64,000 nt of DNA, taken from positions 604,094-668,093 of the forward strand of contig NZ_LMHS01000002.1 of assembly GCF_001428485.1 (NCBI RefSeq), written 5' to 3'. Below the pieces are notes generated by a model. It made no database searches, was not told the DNA's origin, and worked only from the letters and a program-made list of their open reading frames with translations. Position numbers and translations under genes: made by a program. Source of the stretch: Microbacterium sp. Root180 (lineage in GTDB: Bacteria; Actinomycetota; Actinomycetes; Actinomycetales; Microbacteriaceae). This document shows positions 51,305 through 64,000 of this stretch, piece after piece. Every line of letters starts with the position of its first letter. Position 1 is the first letter of the stretch.

Positions 51305-52849
51305 TCAGCGGGGACCCTGCGGCGCGGAGCGTCCCAGGGTCATGGCCGCGATGACGGCCGCGATCACGATGAGCCCGGCGCCGATGAGCGCCGTGACGCC
51401 GACGCCCGAGTCGAACGCGTGGGCCGCGGCATCCCGCAGCTGCTCGGCGAGTGCCGGATCGAGAGCGTCCGAGGCCGCGACGGCGCCCGCCAGGGTCTCC
51501 CGCGCGGCGTCCGCGGCGTCGGCGGGAATCCCGGCAGGGAGCACGAGGCTCGCCCGGTACAGCGCGGTCAGCAGGCCGCCGAGCACCGCGGTCCCCAGCA
51601 CGGCGCCGAGCTCGTACGCGGTCTCGGATACGGCGCTGGCGGCACCGGCCTTCGCCGGCGGCGCGCTCGAGAGGATGAGCTCGTTCGACACCGTCTCGGC
51701 GATGCCGATGCCGATGCCCAGGGCGCTGAACGCCACCGCGAGCAGCCACACCTGGCCGTTGCCCGCGGTCAGCGCGATCATGACGTACGCGAGCACGGAC
51801 ATCGCGAGCCCGGACGGCACGATCACGCGCGGCGAGAACCGCTTGGCCAGCGGGACGACGAGGAGCCCCGCGACGATCATCGCGAGCAGACCCGGAACGA
51901 GCGCGAGTCCCGCCTGCAGGGGCGAAAGCCCGACGACGAGCTGCAGGTGCTGCGCCACGAAGTACAGGAACCCGACGAGCGCGACGACACTCAGCAGGTT
52001 CACGAGGATCGCGCCGCTGAACGAGCCGCGGCGGAAGAGCGCCATATCGAGCATGGGCGTCTCGAGCCGCAGCTGGCGGCGGACGAACAGCACGGCGAAG
52101 ACCAGTCCCACGGCGAACAGCGGCGCCGCCAGACTCGACAGTCCGTGCACCGCGAGTTCCTTCACCGCGTAGACGATCGGGACGAGGGCGGCGAGTGACA
52201 GTCCGATGCTCACGGGGTCGATGCGGCCGGGGTGCGGGTCGCGGCTCTCGGGCACGAGGAGCGGCACGAGGACGAGCAGAGGAAGCAGCACCGGCACCGC
52301 GAGGAGGAACACCGATCCCCACGCGAAGTGCTCGAGGAGCACGCCGCCGACGATCGGGCCGAGCGCGGCTCCGGCTGAGAAGCCCGCCGCCCAGATCGCG
52401 ATCGCGAGGCGGCGCTGGTCACGGTTCCTGAAGACGCTGCGCAACAGCGAGAGCGTCGACGGCATCAGCATCGCGCCGAAGACGCCCATCCCCGCGCGGG
52501 CGACGATGAGCAGAGCGGCGGTGGGCGCGAACGCCGCCAGAGCGGAGACGATTCCGAATCCGGTCGCGCCGATCAGCAGCATCCGCCGCCGCCCGAACCG
52601 GTCGCCGAGCACGCCCATCGTCACCAGCAGGCTGGCGAGCACGAGCGGATAGGCGTCGACGATCCACAGCTGCTGCGCGCTCGTCGGCGCGAGATCGAGC
52701 GCGATCGACGGAAGCGCGAAGCTCAGCACGGTGTTGTCGACCGAGACGAGGAGCACGGGCAGCATGAGCACGATCAGCGCCGCCCAGCCGCGCCAGCCGA
52801 CGCGCTCGCCGACCTCGGGGCGGATCGCGGGCATCGTCTGGGTGGTCAT
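51305..52849 (-). CDS. MFS multidrug efflux transporter, DHA2 (14-helix) type
   Basis: 514 residues with 14 predicted membrane helices. DHA2 marks: [18 protein letters not shown] in helix 1, [15 protein letters not shown], and the loop [14 protein letters not shown] between helices 2 and 3. The family exports quaternary ammonium and lipophilic drugs by proton antiport. GAGGAAG precedes the ATG. A divergent TetR regulator and a palindrome over the promoter (52868-52883) indicate drug-inducible expression. Confidence 0.92.
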   Translation of the reverse strand: MTTQTMPAIRPEVGERVGWRGWAALIVLMLPVLLVSVDNTVLSFALPSIALDLAPTSAQQLWIVDAYPLVLASLLVTMGVLGDRFGRRRMLLIGATGFGIVSALAAFAPTAALLIVARAGMGVFGAMLMPSTLSLLRSVFRNRDQRRLAIAIWAAGFSAGAALGPIVGGVLLEHFAWGSVFLLAVPVLLPLLVLVPLLVPESRDPHPGRIDPVSIGLSLAALVPIVYAVKELAVHGLSSLAAPLFAVGLVFAVLFVRRQLRLETPMLDMALFRRGSFSGAILVNLLSVVALVGFLYFVAQHLQLVVGLSPLQAGLALVPGLLAMIVAGLLVVPLAKRFSPRVIVPSGLAMSVLAYVMIALTAGNGQVWLLAVAFSALGIGIGIAETVSNELILSSAPPAKAGAASAVSETAYELGAVLGTAVLGGLLTALYRASLVLPAGIPADAADAARETLAGAVAASDALDPALAEQLRDAAAHAFDSGVGVTALIGAGLIVIAAVIAAMTLGRSAPQGPR

Positions 52850-52867
52850 GGTCTTCCTCGGTTTCTT

Positions 52868-52883
52868 TACCGTCCAGCCGGTA
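52868..52883. promoter_or_regulatory. Candidate TetR operator over the efflux-pump promoter
   Basis: TACCG-TCCAGC-CGGTA is a perfect 5-bp inverted repeat with a 6-nt centre. On the minus strand it overlaps TATACC (52885-52880), the probable -10 of the efflux gene, whose ATG is 31 nt further on. A repressor bound here would block it. Confidence 0.55.
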
Positions 52884-52912
52884 TAGTAACAGGATGCCGC
52901 CTCCCGTGTCGA

Positions 52913-52918
52913 TACGAT
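52913..52918 (+). promoter_or_regulatory. -10 box, leaderless tetR transcript
   Basis: TACGAT ends 7 nt before the ATG at 52926. No Shine-Dalgarno is present. Confidence 0.5.
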
Positions 52919-52925
52919 CGACCGC

Positions 52926-53471
52926 ATGAGTCGCCCTCCGCTCGCCCGAGAGAAGGTGCTCGACGCGTTCGAGGCGATCCTCAACGACGAGGGCGAGCGT
53001 GCGGCGACGATGGACGCCACCGCCCGGGCCGCTGGCGTGTCGAAGGGCGGCCTGCTCTACCACTTCGGCTCGAAGGAAGCGCTCGAGGCCGGGCTCCTGG
53101 AGCGATTGACGGGGCTCGTCGCCGAGGACGTCGCCGCGATGACCGCCGCGCCGGAAGGGCCGATCGCCTACTTCCTGAACACGTCGGTGAACTCCAACGA
53201 CCCGATCGACCGCGCGATCCTCGCCACCTCACGTCTCGCGCAGGGAGGCAACACCGCCGCCGGCGAGGCACTGCGCGACATCCGCGATCAGTGGGCCGAC
53301 GCGCTGCGCACCCACACGAAGGATGCGACGGCGCTCGACCTCGTCATGCTCGTGAGCGACGGCCTGTACTTCAACAACGCCCTGTCGGGCGGCTCGATCC
53401 CCGGACCGGTCCCCCGCGGCGCCGCACTCGCAGCGCTGGTCGATCTCGTGGAGCGCTCGACGCGCCCCTGA
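52926..53471 (+). CDS. TetR-family repressor of the efflux gene
   Basis: 181 residues: helix-turn-helix (AATMDATARAAGVSKGGLLYHFGSKEALEAG) and a helical ligand domain. KGGLLYHFGSK is typical of TetR repressors paired with MFS pumps. Divergent position, with 76 bp between starts and a dyad in the gap, supports regulation of the pump and probably of itself. Its stop lies 8 nt before the end of convergent serA. Confidence 0.92.
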   Translation: MSRPPLAREKVLDAFEAILNDEGERAATMDATARAAGVSKGGLLYHFGSKEALEAGLLERLTGLVAEDVAAMTAAPEGPIAYFLNTSVNSNDPIDRAILATSRLAQGGNTAAGEALRDIRDQWADALRTHTKDATALDLVMLVSDGLYFNNALSGGSIPGPVPRGAALAALVDLVERSTRP

Positions 53472-53478
53472 CCGCGGC

Positions 53479-55083
53479 TCAGGACTCGGTGATCTCGATC
53501 TGGCGGAACAGGTCGGCCTGGATGTCCGAGCGCACCTCGTCGAGGAGCTCGTCGGCGACCGGCGAGTCGACGGTGAGCACCGACAGCGCCTGACCGCCGG
53601 CCTCGCGCCGCGCGATCTGCATTCCCGCGATGTTGATGCCGGCATCGCCGAACTTCTGGCCGTAGACCGCCACGATGCCGGGACGATCGGTGTAGACCAT
53701 GACGACGTGGTGCTTCTCGATCGGCAGCTCGATGGCGTAGTCGTTGATGCCGACCAGCTTCTCGATCTGCTTCGTGCCCGTGAGGGTTCCCGAGACCGAC
53801 AGCTGCGAGCCGTCGGACAGCGCACCGCGCAGCGTGATGAGGTTGCGGTACTCGGGGCTGTCGTCGTCGACGAGGAGTCGCACCTCGACACCGCGCTGCT
53901 CGGCGAGCAGCGGCGCGTTCACGTACGACACGGTCTCGCTGACGATGTTCGTGAAGACGCCCTTGAGCGCGGCGAGCTTGAGCACGCTCACGTCGTAGGA
54001 GTTGAGCTCGCCGTGCACCTCGACGTCGAGCGACGTGAGCGGCGAGTGCGCGAGTGCGGCGAAGATCTGGCCGAGCTTCTCGACCAGCGGGATTCCCGGA
54101 CGCACGTACGGGTCGATGACGCCGCCGGCGACGTTGACGGCGTCGGGGACGAGCTCGCCGCCGAGCGCGAGGCGCACGGAGCGGGCGACGGAGACGCCGG
54201 CCTTCTCCTGGGCCTCCTCGGTCGAGGCGCCGAGGTGCGGCGTGACGACGACGTTGGGGAGGTCGAGCAGCGCGTGAGCCGTGCCGCCCTCGGCAGGGGG
54301 CTCGCTGGTGAAGACGTCGAGCCCGGCGCCGGCGATCTCGCCCGCGGTGAGCGCGGCGTGGAGGGCCACCTCGTCGATGAGGCCGCCGCGTGCGACGTTC
54401 ACCACGAACGCGGTGGGCTTCATGATCTTGAACTGCTCGGCGCCGATCATGCCGGTCGTCTCGGGCGTCTTGGGCATGTGGATGGTGACGAAGTCGCTCT
54501 GCTCGAGCAGCTCGTCGAGGCTGAGCAGCTGCACGCCGAGCTGCTGGGCCCGGGCGCTGGTGACGTACGGGTCGTAGGCCACGACGCGCATGTCGAAGCC
54601 CTGCAGGCGCGCGGCGATGAGCGCGCCGATGCGGCCGAGGCCGATGATGCCGACCGTCTTCTCGAAGAGCTCGGTGCCCGTGTACGAGCTGCGCTTCCAC
54701 TGGCCCTGCGCGAGCGAGGCATGCGCGGCGGGGATGCGGCGCGCGAGGCTGAGAATGTGCCCGACCGTCAGCTCGGCCGCCGAGATGATGTTGGACGTCG
54801 GCGCGTTGACGACCATGACGCCCGCCGTCGTCGCGGTCTTGATGTCGACGTTGTCGAGTCCGACGCCCGCGCGCGCGACCACCTTCAGGAGCGGTGCGGC
54901 CTGGATCGCCTCCGCGTCGATCTTCGTCGCCGAGCGGATCAGCACGGCATGCGCCTCGGCGATCGCCGAGAGCAAGGCCGGGCGATCGGTGCCGTCGACG
55001 CTGCGCACGTCGAAGTCGGGACCGAGGGCATCGATCGTGGCGGGAGAGAGTTCTTCGGCGATCAGCACGACAGGCTTCGTCAC
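53479..55083 (-). CDS. serA: D-3-phosphoglycerate dehydrogenase
   Basis: NAD-dependent first step of serine synthesis. The 534 residues are the long form (as in Mycobacterium): catalytic domain, NAD domain with GIIGLGRIGALIAARL and NVARGGLIDEVAL, catalytic HLGAST, then an intervening domain (about 315-450) and a C-terminal ACT domain (VYTDRPGIVAVYGQKFGDAGINIAGMQIAR) for serine feedback. GTG start 55083 with GAAGGA at good spacing. It lies among branched-chain genes, a common actinobacterial grouping. Confidence 0.96.
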   Translation of the reverse strand: MTKPVVLIAEELSPATIDALGPDFDVRSVDGTDRPALLSAIAEAHAVLIRSATKIDAEAIQAAPLLKVVARAGVGLDNVDIKTATTAGVMVVNAPTSNIISAAELTVGHILSLARRIPAAHASLAQGQWKRSSYTGTELFEKTVGIIGLGRIGALIAARLQGFDMRVVAYDPYVTSARAQQLGVQLLSLDELLEQSDFVTIHMPKTPETTGMIGAEQFKIMKPTAFVVNVARGGLIDEVALHAALTAGEIAGAGLDVFTSEPPAEGGTAHALLDLPNVVVTPHLGASTEEAQEKAGVSVARSVRLALGGELVPDAVNVAGGVIDPYVRPGIPLVEKLGQIFAALAHSPLTSLDVEVHGELNSYDVSVLKLAALKGVFTNIVSETVSYVNAPLLAEQRGVEVRLLVDDDSPEYRNLITLRGALSDGSQLSVSGTLTGTKQIEKLVGINDYAIELPIEKHHVVMVYTDRPGIVAVYGQKFGDAGINIAGMQIARREAGGQALSVLTVDSPVADELLDEVRSDIQADLFRQIEITES

Positions 55084-55214
55084 GGGATTATCCTTCGGGG
55101 GCGGTGCGCGAAGGCGCGGTGCAGAGCGGATGCCACGCCGCACGCCATAGGGGGCGAGGCCGCTCTCAGCCTACCCGGGCAGACCGGCGGTCCTTGACCG
55201 TGTGACGCTGCTCG

Positions 55215-55580
55215 TCAGCCGAGGAGCGATGCGCCGTACACGGCGGCGTACGCGACCACGTTGAGCCAGAAGACTGCCACGACGCACAGCCCGGCGAAGA
55301 GCGCGAGTGCGAACTGCCACCACACCCGACGCCACCCGATCGCGAACGCGACGGCGAACGCGATGAGCGGGAACACGACGGCCAGCAGCAGCACGAACCA
55401 CCCGTAGCCGTTGAGGCCGAGAGGCCCGGTCGCCTGCGCGATGAGGAACGCCAGCGCGTTCCACAGGGCGTACGCGTAGAACAGGCCGAAGAGCACCGAG
55501 ATCGTCACGACGATCCACGTCGGCGTGGCCCGTCGCTGCACGGGGCCGGATGCCGCGGCATCCGTGATCGCGTCGCTCAT
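55215..55580 (-). CDS. Small membrane protein of unknown function
   Basis: 121 residues with three or four membrane helices (WIVVTISVLFGLFYAYALWNAL; FVLLLAVVFPLIAFAVAFAIG; WWQFALALFAGLCVVAVFWLNVVAYAAVYG) and a short cytoplasmic start. I do not recognise a named family. It overlaps the preceding gene by 4 nt (ATGA), so the two are coupled and may form one membrane complex. Confidence 0.72.
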   Translation of the reverse strand: MSDAITDAAASGPVQRRATPTWIVVTISVLFGLFYAYALWNALAFLIAQATGPLGLNGYGWFVLLLAVVFPLIAFAVAFAIGWRRVWWQFALALFAGLCVVAVFWLNVVAYAAVYGASLLG

Positions 55581-56155
55581 TGTCCGATCGCCCCCACCAT
55601 GATGAAGGGCCACGGCACGAGGAGCACGACTCCCCCGACGAGCCAGACAAAGCGCACCCACCGGCGCCCGCCGCGCGTGAGCAGGAGCACCGTGGCGAAC
55701 CACACGAGCGGTGCCAGCACGGCGAGCCACAGGCTGACCTGATAGGCGAGAGGGGCGACGAGGAACTCGGCGGTGCCCTGCAGCCGCAGGCCGCCGATGA
55801 GCCAGCCGAGGGCGTAGAGCACCGAGAATCCGCCGAGCACGCCGAGCGAGATCAGCTCGGCATTGCCCATCCCCGGGGCGTCGTCATCGGAGCCGCGGGA
55901 ATCGCCGGCGTCGCCCGAATCCCCGGCGTCGTCGTGGGAGTCGCCCGAATCGGCGTCGCTGTCCGGCACGTCGGTGTCTGCAACGGGCTCGCTGCCCTTG
56001 CCGACCGCTGTGTAACCGTCGGGAAGCACGATTGCGGCGGGTGCGGCGGGCTCCGAGGGCGTCTGCGCGACCGTGTCCTCGGCGCGTGATCCGACGTCGA
56101 GCGTCGGATCGTCATCGCCCCAGCTCAGGGCCTCGTCATCGCGTCCGGTCGGCAC
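55577..56155 (-). CDS. Membrane protein with an acidic cytoplasmic start
   Basis: 192 residues. The first 90 are strongly acidic and low-complexity, with Asp/Ser repeats (DTDVPDSDADSGDSHDDAG). Three membrane helices follow (LISLGVLGGFSVLYALGWLIGG; SLWLAVLAPLVWFATVLLL; FVWLVGGVVLLVPWPFIMVGA). No family recognised. It is coupled to the next small membrane protein, and lies between the ilvC-side terminator and serA. Confidence 0.72.
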   Translation of the reverse strand: MPTGRDDEALSWGDDDPTLDVGSRAEDTVAQTPSEPAAPAAIVLPDGYTAVGKGSEPVADTDVPDSDADSGDSHDDAGDSGDAGDSRGSDDDAPGMGNAELISLGVLGGFSVLYALGWLIGGLRLQGTAEFLVAPLAYQVSLWLAVLAPLVWFATVLLLTRGGRRWVRFVWLVGGVVLLVPWPFIMVGAIGQ

Positions 56156-56186
56156 TCCCTCAGCGTAGCGGGGGAAACAGAAGCGA

Positions 56187-56227
56187 CCCGCAGCGGACGG
56201 CCCTGGTCGAGGGTGGTCCGCTGCGGG
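56187..56227 (-). terminator. Terminator hairpin after ilvC
   Basis: CCCGCAGCGGAC (56187-56198) pairs exactly with GTCCGCTGCGGG (56216-56227) around a 17-nt loop. Downstream on the minus strand the RNA reads UCGCUUCUGUUUCCC, moderately U-rich. It is well placed to end the ilv transcript. Confidence 0.65.
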
Positions 56228-56270
56228 CCTGTGGAGCCGTTCCGGTGGGTACGACTGGCTCAGCGAGAGG

Positions 56271-56290
56271 TCAGCGCGCGGCGCTGCCCT
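56271..56290. repeat. Detached copy of the ilvC 3' end (direct repeat 1)
   Basis: TCAGCGCGCGGCGCTGCCCT occurs here and again at 56348-56367, where it encodes the last codons and stop of ilvC. The copies are identical over 20 bp and 77 bp apart. This one lies beyond the gene. Confidence 0.75.
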
Positions 56291-56291
56291 G

Positions 56292-56324
56292 GTTTCGATA
56301 CGCGGCTGCGCCGCTACTCAACCT
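56292..56324. repeat. Dispersed palindromic extragenic repeat
   Basis: GTTTCGATACGCGGCTGCGC followed by CGCTACTCAACC: an element with GCGGC/GCCGC symmetry. Near-identical sequences (GTTTCGATACG...CGCTACTCAACC) are, to my knowledge, very common between genes in Microbacteriaceae and other Actinobacteria. It lies between the two copies of the ilvC end. Confidence 0.65.
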
Positions 56325-56347
56325 GAACTACCTCGCGCACCGCCGCG

Positions 56348-57944
<1,597 letters not shown>

Positions 57945-57948
57945 GAGC

Positions 57949-59757
57949 TCAGTCCTCCTGCTCGAACGCAGGCGCGTGGTCGCGCGCGTACTGGACGTAG
58001 CTGTTGCTCACGCCCTGCGGCACCATCGGCCACACCATCGCATCGGCGCTCACCACGAAGTCGATGACCACCGGCCGGTCGTTGGTCTCGAGCGCCGTCT
58101 GGATCGCGGCATCCACGTCCTCCTCCTTCTCCACGCGGATCGCGAGGCAGCCGTACGCCTCCGCGAGCTTCACGAAGTCGGGGATGCGCACGGTGCCGTG
58201 ACCCGTGTTGAGGCTGGTGTGCGAGTAGCGGCCGTCGTAGAAGAGCGTCTGCCACTGGCGCACCATGCCCAGGGAGGAGTTGTTGATGATCGCGACCTTG
58301 ATCGGGATGTTGTTGATCGCGCAGGTGGCGAGCTCCTGATTTGTCATCTGGAAGCATCCGTCACCGTCGATCGCCCACACGTGGCGATCGGGCTCGGCGA
58401 CCTTCGCGCCCATCGCGGCGGGGACCGAGTAACCCATCGTGCCGGCCCCGCCGGAGTTGAGCCACGCGTTCGGACGCTCGTACTTGATGAACTGCGCCGC
58501 CCACATCTGGTGCTGTCCGACGCCGGCGGCGTAGATGCCCTCGGGTCCGGTCAGCGCGCCGATGCGCTGGATCACGTACTGGGGCGACATGAGGCCGTCG
58601 CTGGGCTGGGTGTAGCCGAGCGGGAACTCGTCGCGCAGACCGTCGAGGAACGACCACCACTCGGCGATGTCGGGCTTCGCCTCCGCCGCCGCCGCCGTCT
58701 GACGGAAGGCGACGTCGAGATCGACGAGGACCTCCTTGAGGTCGCCCACGATCGGCACGTCCGCGGTGCGGATCTTCGAGATCTCGGCGGGATCGATGTC
58801 GACGTGCACGACCTTCGCGTGGGGGGCGAACAGCGCGGCCTTGCCGGTGACGCGGTCGTCGAACCGCGCACCGAGGGAGACGAGCAGGTCGGCCTCCTGC
58901 AGCGCGAGCACGGCGGGAACGGTGCCGTGCATGCCGGGCATGCCCAGGTGCTGCTGATGCGAGTCGGGGAACGCGCCGCGCGCCATCAGAGTGGTCACGA
59001 CGGGAGCGCCGGTCGACTCGGCGAGGGTGAGGAGCTCCTCCGATGCCTTCGCACGGATGACGCCGCCGCCGACGTAGAGCACCGGCTTCTTCGCCTCGGC
59101 GATCAGCTGTGCCGCCGCCTGGATCTGCTTGCCGTGCGCCTTGGTCACCGGACGGTAGCCCGGCAGGTCGATCTTCGGCGGCCACACGAAGGGCGCCTCG
59201 GCCTGCTGCGCGTCCTTGGTGATGTCGACCAGTACCGGGCCGGGACGACCGGTGCCAGCGATCTCGAACGCGGCGGCGATCGCTCCGGGGATGTCGGAAG
59301 GGTCCTTCACGAGGAAGGAGTGCTTCGTGATCGGCATCGTGATGCCCACGATGTCGGCCTCCTGGAAGGCATCCGTCCCCATCAGGTTCGAGAAGACCTG
59401 GCCGGTGATGCAGACGATCGGCACGGAGTCCATGTACGCGTCGGCGATCGCCGTCACGAGGTTGGTCGCGCCGGGGCCGGACGTCGCGATGGCGACGCCC
59501 ACCTTGTTGGATGCGGCGGCGTAGCCTTCGGCCGCGTGACCGGCGCCCTGCTCGTGCCGCACGAGGATGTGGCGCAGCTCGCTCGAGTCCATGAGCGGGT
59601 CGTAGACGGGGAGGATGGCGCCGCCCGGCAGCCCGAAGACGTCGGTGACGCCGAGCAGCTCGAGCGAGCGGACGACCGCCTGCGCGCCCGTGAGCACGGG
59701 CGCGGTGGCGGTGCGAGCGGGGGGCCGTGGCAGGGCCGCAGCTGTTTCGGCAGGCAT
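57949..59757 (-). CDS. ilvB: Acetolactate synthase large (catalytic) subunit
   Basis: Thiamine-diphosphate enzyme condensing pyruvate to acetolactate. The 602 residues carry [13 protein letters not shown] and the catalytic Glu in [17 protein letters not shown], the FAD-binding middle domain, and the ThDP motif [24 protein letters not shown] chose the ATG at 59757 ([10 protein letters not shown]), which has GAGG about 10 nt upstream; a start 16 codons further out reads mostly non-conserved sequence. It follows ilvD after 44 nt. Confidence 0.96.
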   Translation of the reverse strand: MPAETAAALPRPPARTATAPVLTGAQAVVRSLELLGVTDVFGLPGGAILPVYDPLMDSSELRHILVRHEQGAGHAAEGYAAASNKVGVAIATSGPGATNLVTAIADAYMDSVPIVCITGQVFSNLMGTDAFQEADIVGITMPITKHSFLVKDPSDIPGAIAAAFEIAGTGRPGPVLVDITKDAQQAEAPFVWPPKIDLPGYRPVTKAHGKQIQAAAQLIAEAKKPVLYVGGGVIRAKASEELLTLAESTGAPVVTTLMARGAFPDSHQQHLGMPGMHGTVPAVLALQEADLLVSLGARFDDRVTGKAALFAPHAKVVHVDIDPAEISKIRTADVPIVGDLKEVLVDLDVAFRQTAAAAEAKPDIAEWWSFLDGLRDEFPLGYTQPSDGLMSPQYVIQRIGALTGPEGIYAAGVGQHQMWAAQFIKYERPNAWLNSGGAGTMGYSVPAAMGAKVAEPDRHVWAIDGDGCFQMTNQELATCAINNIPIKVAIINNSSLGMVRQWQTLFYDGRYSHTSLNTGHGTVRIPDFVKLAEAYGCLAIRVEKEEDVDAAIQTALETNDRPVVIDFVVSADAMVWPMVPQGVSNSYVQYARDHAPAFEQED

Positions 59758-59801
59758 GGTGATGATCCTCGATCGGTCGGAGGGGATGTCGGAAGCCAGG
59801 C

Positions 59802-61508
59802 TCAACCGGTGGTCGCGCCCTCCGCAGCGGAGCGCACGAGTCGGGAGTACTTGGCCAGGACGCCACGGGTATAGCGCGGGGGAAGCGGCTCCCAGCCAGA
59901 GCGGCGGGAGTCGAGCTCTGCATCATCGACGAGTAGGTCGAGCGTGCGAGCCGCGATATCGACCCGTATCAGATCACCATCGCGCACGAAGGCGATCGGA
60001 CCAGCGTCCACCGCTTCGGGTGCTATGTGGCCGATGCACAGGCCGGTTGTGCCGCCTGAGAATCTGCCGTCCGTCAAGAGTAGTACATCTTTTCCGAGCC
60101 CCGCGCCCTTGATGGCGGCGGTGATCGCGAGCATCTCGCGCATGCCCGGTCCGCCCTTGGGACCTTCGTAGCGGATCACGACGACGTCGCCCGCGGCGAT
60201 CTCGCCGGCCTCGAGCGCGTCCATCGCCGAGCGCTCGCGCTCGAAGACGCGGGCAGGACCCTCGAACACGTCGGCGTCGAATCCGGCCGACTTGACCACC
60301 GCGCCCTCGGGGGCGATCGAGCCGTGCAGGATCGTGATGCCGCCCTTCGCGTGGATGGGGTCGTCGAAGGAGTGGATCACGGTGCCGTCGACCGGATCGG
60401 GGTTCAGGTCGGCGAGGTTCTCGGCCAGCGTCTTGCCGGTCACGGTGAGGGCGTCGCCGTGCAGGAGGCCTTCGTCGAGCATCGCCTTCATGATCACCGG
60501 GATGCCGCCGTGGCGATCGACGTCGTTCATGACGTACTTCCCGAACGGCTTCATGTCGGCCACGTGCGGCACCTTGTCGCCGATGCGGTTGAAGTCGTGC
60601 AGGCTCAGCTCCACATCGGCCTCGCGCGCGATCGCCAGGAGGTGCAGCACGACGTTGGTCGAGCCGCCGAGCGCCATCGCCAGCGCGATCGCGTTCTCGA
60701 ACGCCTCCTTCGTGAGGATGTCGCGCGTCGTGATCCCCTGGCGCAGCAGGTTGACGACGGCCTCGCCCGAGCGGTGGGCGAAGTAGTCGCGGCGACGGTC
60801 CGCCGACGGCGGGGCGGCCGAGCCCGGCAGGCTGAGGCCGAGGGCCTCGGCGACGGACGCCATCGTGTTCGCGGTGTACATGCCGCCGCACGCACCCTCG
60901 CCCGGGGCGATCGCGCACTCGATGCGCTTCAGGTCGGCCTCGCTCATCTTGCCGGCCAGGCACGCGCCGACCGCCTCGAAGGAGTCGATGATCGTGACGT
61001 CCTTCTCGGTGCCGTCCGAGAGCTTGACCCAGCCGGGCGCGATCGAGCCGGCGTAGAGGAAGACGCTCGAGAGATCGAGGCGGGCGGATGCCATCAGCAT
61101 GCCCGGGATCGACTTGTCGCAGCCGGCGAGGAGCACCGAGCCGTCGAGGCGCTCGGCCATGATGACGGTCTCGACGGAGTCGGCGATGACCTCGCGCGAG
61201 ACGAGCGAGAAGTGCATGCCCTCGTGGCCCATCGAGATGCCGTCCGAGACCGAGATGGTGCCGAACTGCAGCGGGTAGCCGCCGCCGGCGTGCACGCCCT
61301 CCTTCGCACCCTGCGCGAGCCGGTCCAGGCTCAGGTTGCACGGCGTGATCTCGTTCCAGCTCGACGCGATGCCGATCTGCGGCTTGTCCCAGTCCTCGTC
61401 GCCCATGCCGACGGCACGGAGCATGCCGCGCGATGTCGTGGCCTCGATGCCGTCGGTCACGACCCTGCTGCGCGGCTTGATGTCGATGGAGTTGTCAGGC
61501 TGGGGCAT
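59802..61508 (-). CDS. ilvD: Dihydroxy-acid dehydratase
   Basis: Iron-sulfur enzyme forming 2-oxo acids in Val/Ile synthesis. The 568 residues contain [14 protein letters not shown] and [13 protein letters not shown] with cluster cysteines, and [23 protein letters not shown]. The ATG has a TAGACT box 6 nt upstream, inside the last codons of otsB, so it is leaderless and begins the ilvD-ilvB-ilvN-ilvC unit. Confidence 0.96.
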   Translation of the reverse strand: MPQPDNSIDIKPRSRVVTDGIEATTSRGMLRAVGMGDEDWDKPQIGIASSWNEITPCNLSLDRLAQGAKEGVHAGGGYPLQFGTISVSDGISMGHEGMHFSLVSREVIADSVETVIMAERLDGSVLLAGCDKSIPGMLMASARLDLSSVFLYAGSIAPGWVKLSDGTEKDVTIIDSFEAVGACLAGKMSEADLKRIECAIAPGEGACGGMYTANTMASVAEALGLSLPGSAAPPSADRRRDYFAHRSGEAVVNLLRQGITTRDILTKEAFENAIALAMALGGSTNVVLHLLAIAREADVELSLHDFNRIGDKVPHVADMKPFGKYVMNDVDRHGGIPVIMKAMLDEGLLHGDALTVTGKTLAENLADLNPDPVDGTVIHSFDDPIHAKGGITILHGSIAPEGAVVKSAGFDADVFEGPARVFERERSAMDALEAGEIAAGDVVVIRYEGPKGGPGMREMLAITAAIKGAGLGKDVLLLTDGRFSGGTTGLCIGHIAPEAVDAGPIAFVRDGDLIRVDIAARTLDLLVDDAELDSRRSGWEPLPPRYTRGVLAKYSRLVRSAAEGATTG

Positions 61509-61514
61509 GGGGGA

Positions 61515-61520
61515 AGTCTA
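61515..61520 (-). promoter_or_regulatory. -10 box of the ilv transcript
   Basis: TAGACT on the minus strand ends 6 nt before the ilvD ATG. Its TAG is also the otsB stop codon. Confidence 0.55.
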
Positions 61521-62308
61521 TTCCCGAGCGGCCGACCGCTCGGCCGCGATGACGGCGAGCAGCTCGGCCATCGCGGGGATGTCGGGCACGCTGATCGTCG
61601 CAGCGGTCGGCTTGCTCCCCACGTGCACCCCCAGGTCGCCCTCTCCCAGGCTCGCGAGCGCGTCCTCATCGGTCACATCGTCGCCGGCGAAGACCACGGC
61701 GGAGGCGGCGGTCCGCTCCCGCAGTTCCGCGATCGCCGAGTCCTTGCCCTCGTGGCGGAACGCGTACTCGATGATGTTGTGCCCGGTGCGGCGGCGCCAC
61801 TGCGGCGCCTCGGCCGCGACGAGCGCGTCGACCAGCCGGTTCGCCTCGGCGGCGCCGGCCGCCGTCGATCGGCGGGTGTGCACGCCGAAGCCGAAGCGCT
61901 TGGGCTCGATCCACACGCCGTCGATCTGCGCTGTCGCCTGCTCGGCGTGTGCCCGCAGCTCATCGCGCAGTGCGGCGTCGGCCGGGTCCTCGTCGTGGGT
62001 CACCGCGCCCTCGCCCGGGATCCAGAACTCGGCGCCGTGAGATCCCGCCAGCAGCAGCGGCGAGTCGTCGCCGTGCTCGGCGATGACGCGGAGATCGGAC
62101 AGGCTGCGACCCGACACCAGAGCGACCAGCGTGTCGGGTGCCGCGAGGAGCGCGTCGACGGCATTGCGTGCGGCAGGCAGCATCCGCGCGTCCATGGGCT
62201 CGTCCTCGAGCGGCGACAGGGTGCCGTCGAAGTCGAGCGCCACGAGCAGGCGGTCGGATGCCGCCACCCGCGCGATCGCCGTGCGGACTTCCTCCGGGGA
62301 TGGCGTGG

Positions 62309-62312
<4 letters not shown>
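61518..62312 (-). CDS. otsB: Trehalose-6-phosphate phosphatase
   Basis: HAD-superfamily phosphatase releasing trehalose. The 264 residues have the nucleophile motif VALDFDGTLSPLEDEP, ALVSGRSLSDL, GSHGAE and the Mg-binding VFAGDDVTDEDAL. The GTG start at 62312 overlaps the otsA stop (GTGA). The pair makes trehalose, a major osmoprotectant and thermoprotectant in this group. Confidence 0.96.
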
Positions 62313-63751
<1,439 letters not shown>

Positions 63752-63877
63752 TCGGGCTCCTGACGGGTGGCGGGGGGACGAGGCATCCTCAGGCTATCGC
63801 GGGACGCGAGCGCATTCCTTCCGCTTGACGCGAGCGGTCTCGGCTGTCAAGGGCAGACGGTGACGGATGCCGCGCGC

Positions 63878-63883
63878 TAGCGT
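63878..63883 (+). promoter_or_regulatory. -10 box, leaderless transcript of the last gene
   Basis: TAGCGT ends 6 nt before the ATG at 63890. Confidence 0.5.
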
Positions 63884-63889
63884 GGGCGC

Positions 63890-64000
63890 ATGCGAAAGTA
63901 CCTCTTCGGCACCGGCCTGCTGACCGCGATCACCGGAGGGCTCACCCTGCTGCGCGGGATGCGCGAGGACGCGCCCTTCACCTGGCGAAGCGCTCTCGGG
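63890..64000 (+). CDS. Start of a small membrane protein (cut by the window end)
   Basis: The first 37 codons of a gene that runs off the window: MRKYLFGTGLLTAITGGLTLLRGMRE and onward, with one hydrophobic stretch that may be a signal anchor or first membrane helix. Leaderless start as judged by the TAGCGT box. It is divergent from otsA. Family unknown. Confidence 0.65.
   Translation, partial: MRKYLFGTGLLTAITGGLTLLRGMREDAPFTWRSALG

Noticed and set aside
61509..61520. Leader peptide or T-box before ilvD
   Set aside because: Only 6 nt separate the -10 box from the ATG, so no leader RNA is available.

Overview
The window looks like a chromosomal segment of a high-GC actinobacterium of the family Microbacteriaceae, most likely Microbacterium or a close relative. 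The evidence is GC-rich third codon positions, many short TANNNT boxes 6-8 nt upstream of start codons (leaderless transcripts), and the classical actinobacterial gene order leuCD-murA-plsC-gpsA-ddl-DUF3515-thiL-rsmD-recG-coaD-yceD-rpmF-rnc-mutM-smc-ftsY. The genus is inferred from gene content and style, not from a search. No rRNA, prophage, insertion sequence or CRISPR array was seen.

Layout. 1-4.1 kb: a membrane-anchored protein of unknown role, a TetR regulator fused to a VOC (glyoxalase-fold) domain, the lipoate genes lipB-lipA, and a DUF2004-like protein. 4.1-8.6 kb: ftsY and smc. 8.8-12.7 kb: an island on the opposite strand between smc and mutM, holding a 40-residue peptide gene with an 11-nt perfect Shine-Dalgarno match, an 85-residue protein, and three tandem overlapping two-domain GNAT acetyltransferases. 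12.7-28 kb: the housekeeping block (repair, RNA processing, CoA, thiamine, peptidoglycan and phospholipid precursors), ending in leuCD with a probable leucine leader peptide and attenuator. 27.3-30.5 kb: a TerC-family membrane protein behind a candidate yybP-ykoY (Mn2+) riboswitch, divergent from an ECF sigma factor and its DUF4349 partner; then tRNA-Glu.

30.7-35.6 kb: a metallo-beta-lactamase-fold protein and a fructose PTS operon (fruR-fruK-fruA-ptsH) with a promoter covered by two direct repeats. 35.6-40.1 kb: a phosphotransferase, an anchored protein, a heptad-repeat envelope protein, and a second VOC gene overlapping a MerR regulator. 40.2-42 kb: tRNA-Gln and gltX. 41.9-48.9 kb: the most accessory-looking stretch. 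It has a LysR regulator divergent from a class V PLP enzyme, then a tight three-gene operon (FabH-like ketosynthase, haem-oxygenase-like diiron enzyme, unrecognised protein), flanked by an MFS transporter and a fumarylacetoacetase-family enzyme.

49-61.5 kb: branched-chain amino acid and serine synthesis (ilvE, leuB, serA, ilvC, ilvN, ilvB, ilvD), interrupted by a TetR/MFS efflux pair and two small membrane proteins. 61.5-63.8 kb: trehalose synthesis (otsA-otsB). The window ends inside a small membrane protein gene.

The most interesting candidate for an undescribed system is the 44.0-46.7 kb ketosynthase/diiron-enzyme/unknown operon. Next are the 40-residue peptide and GNAT island, and the paired TetR-VOC fusion and MerR/VOC overlap, whose VOC domains are clear paralogues.
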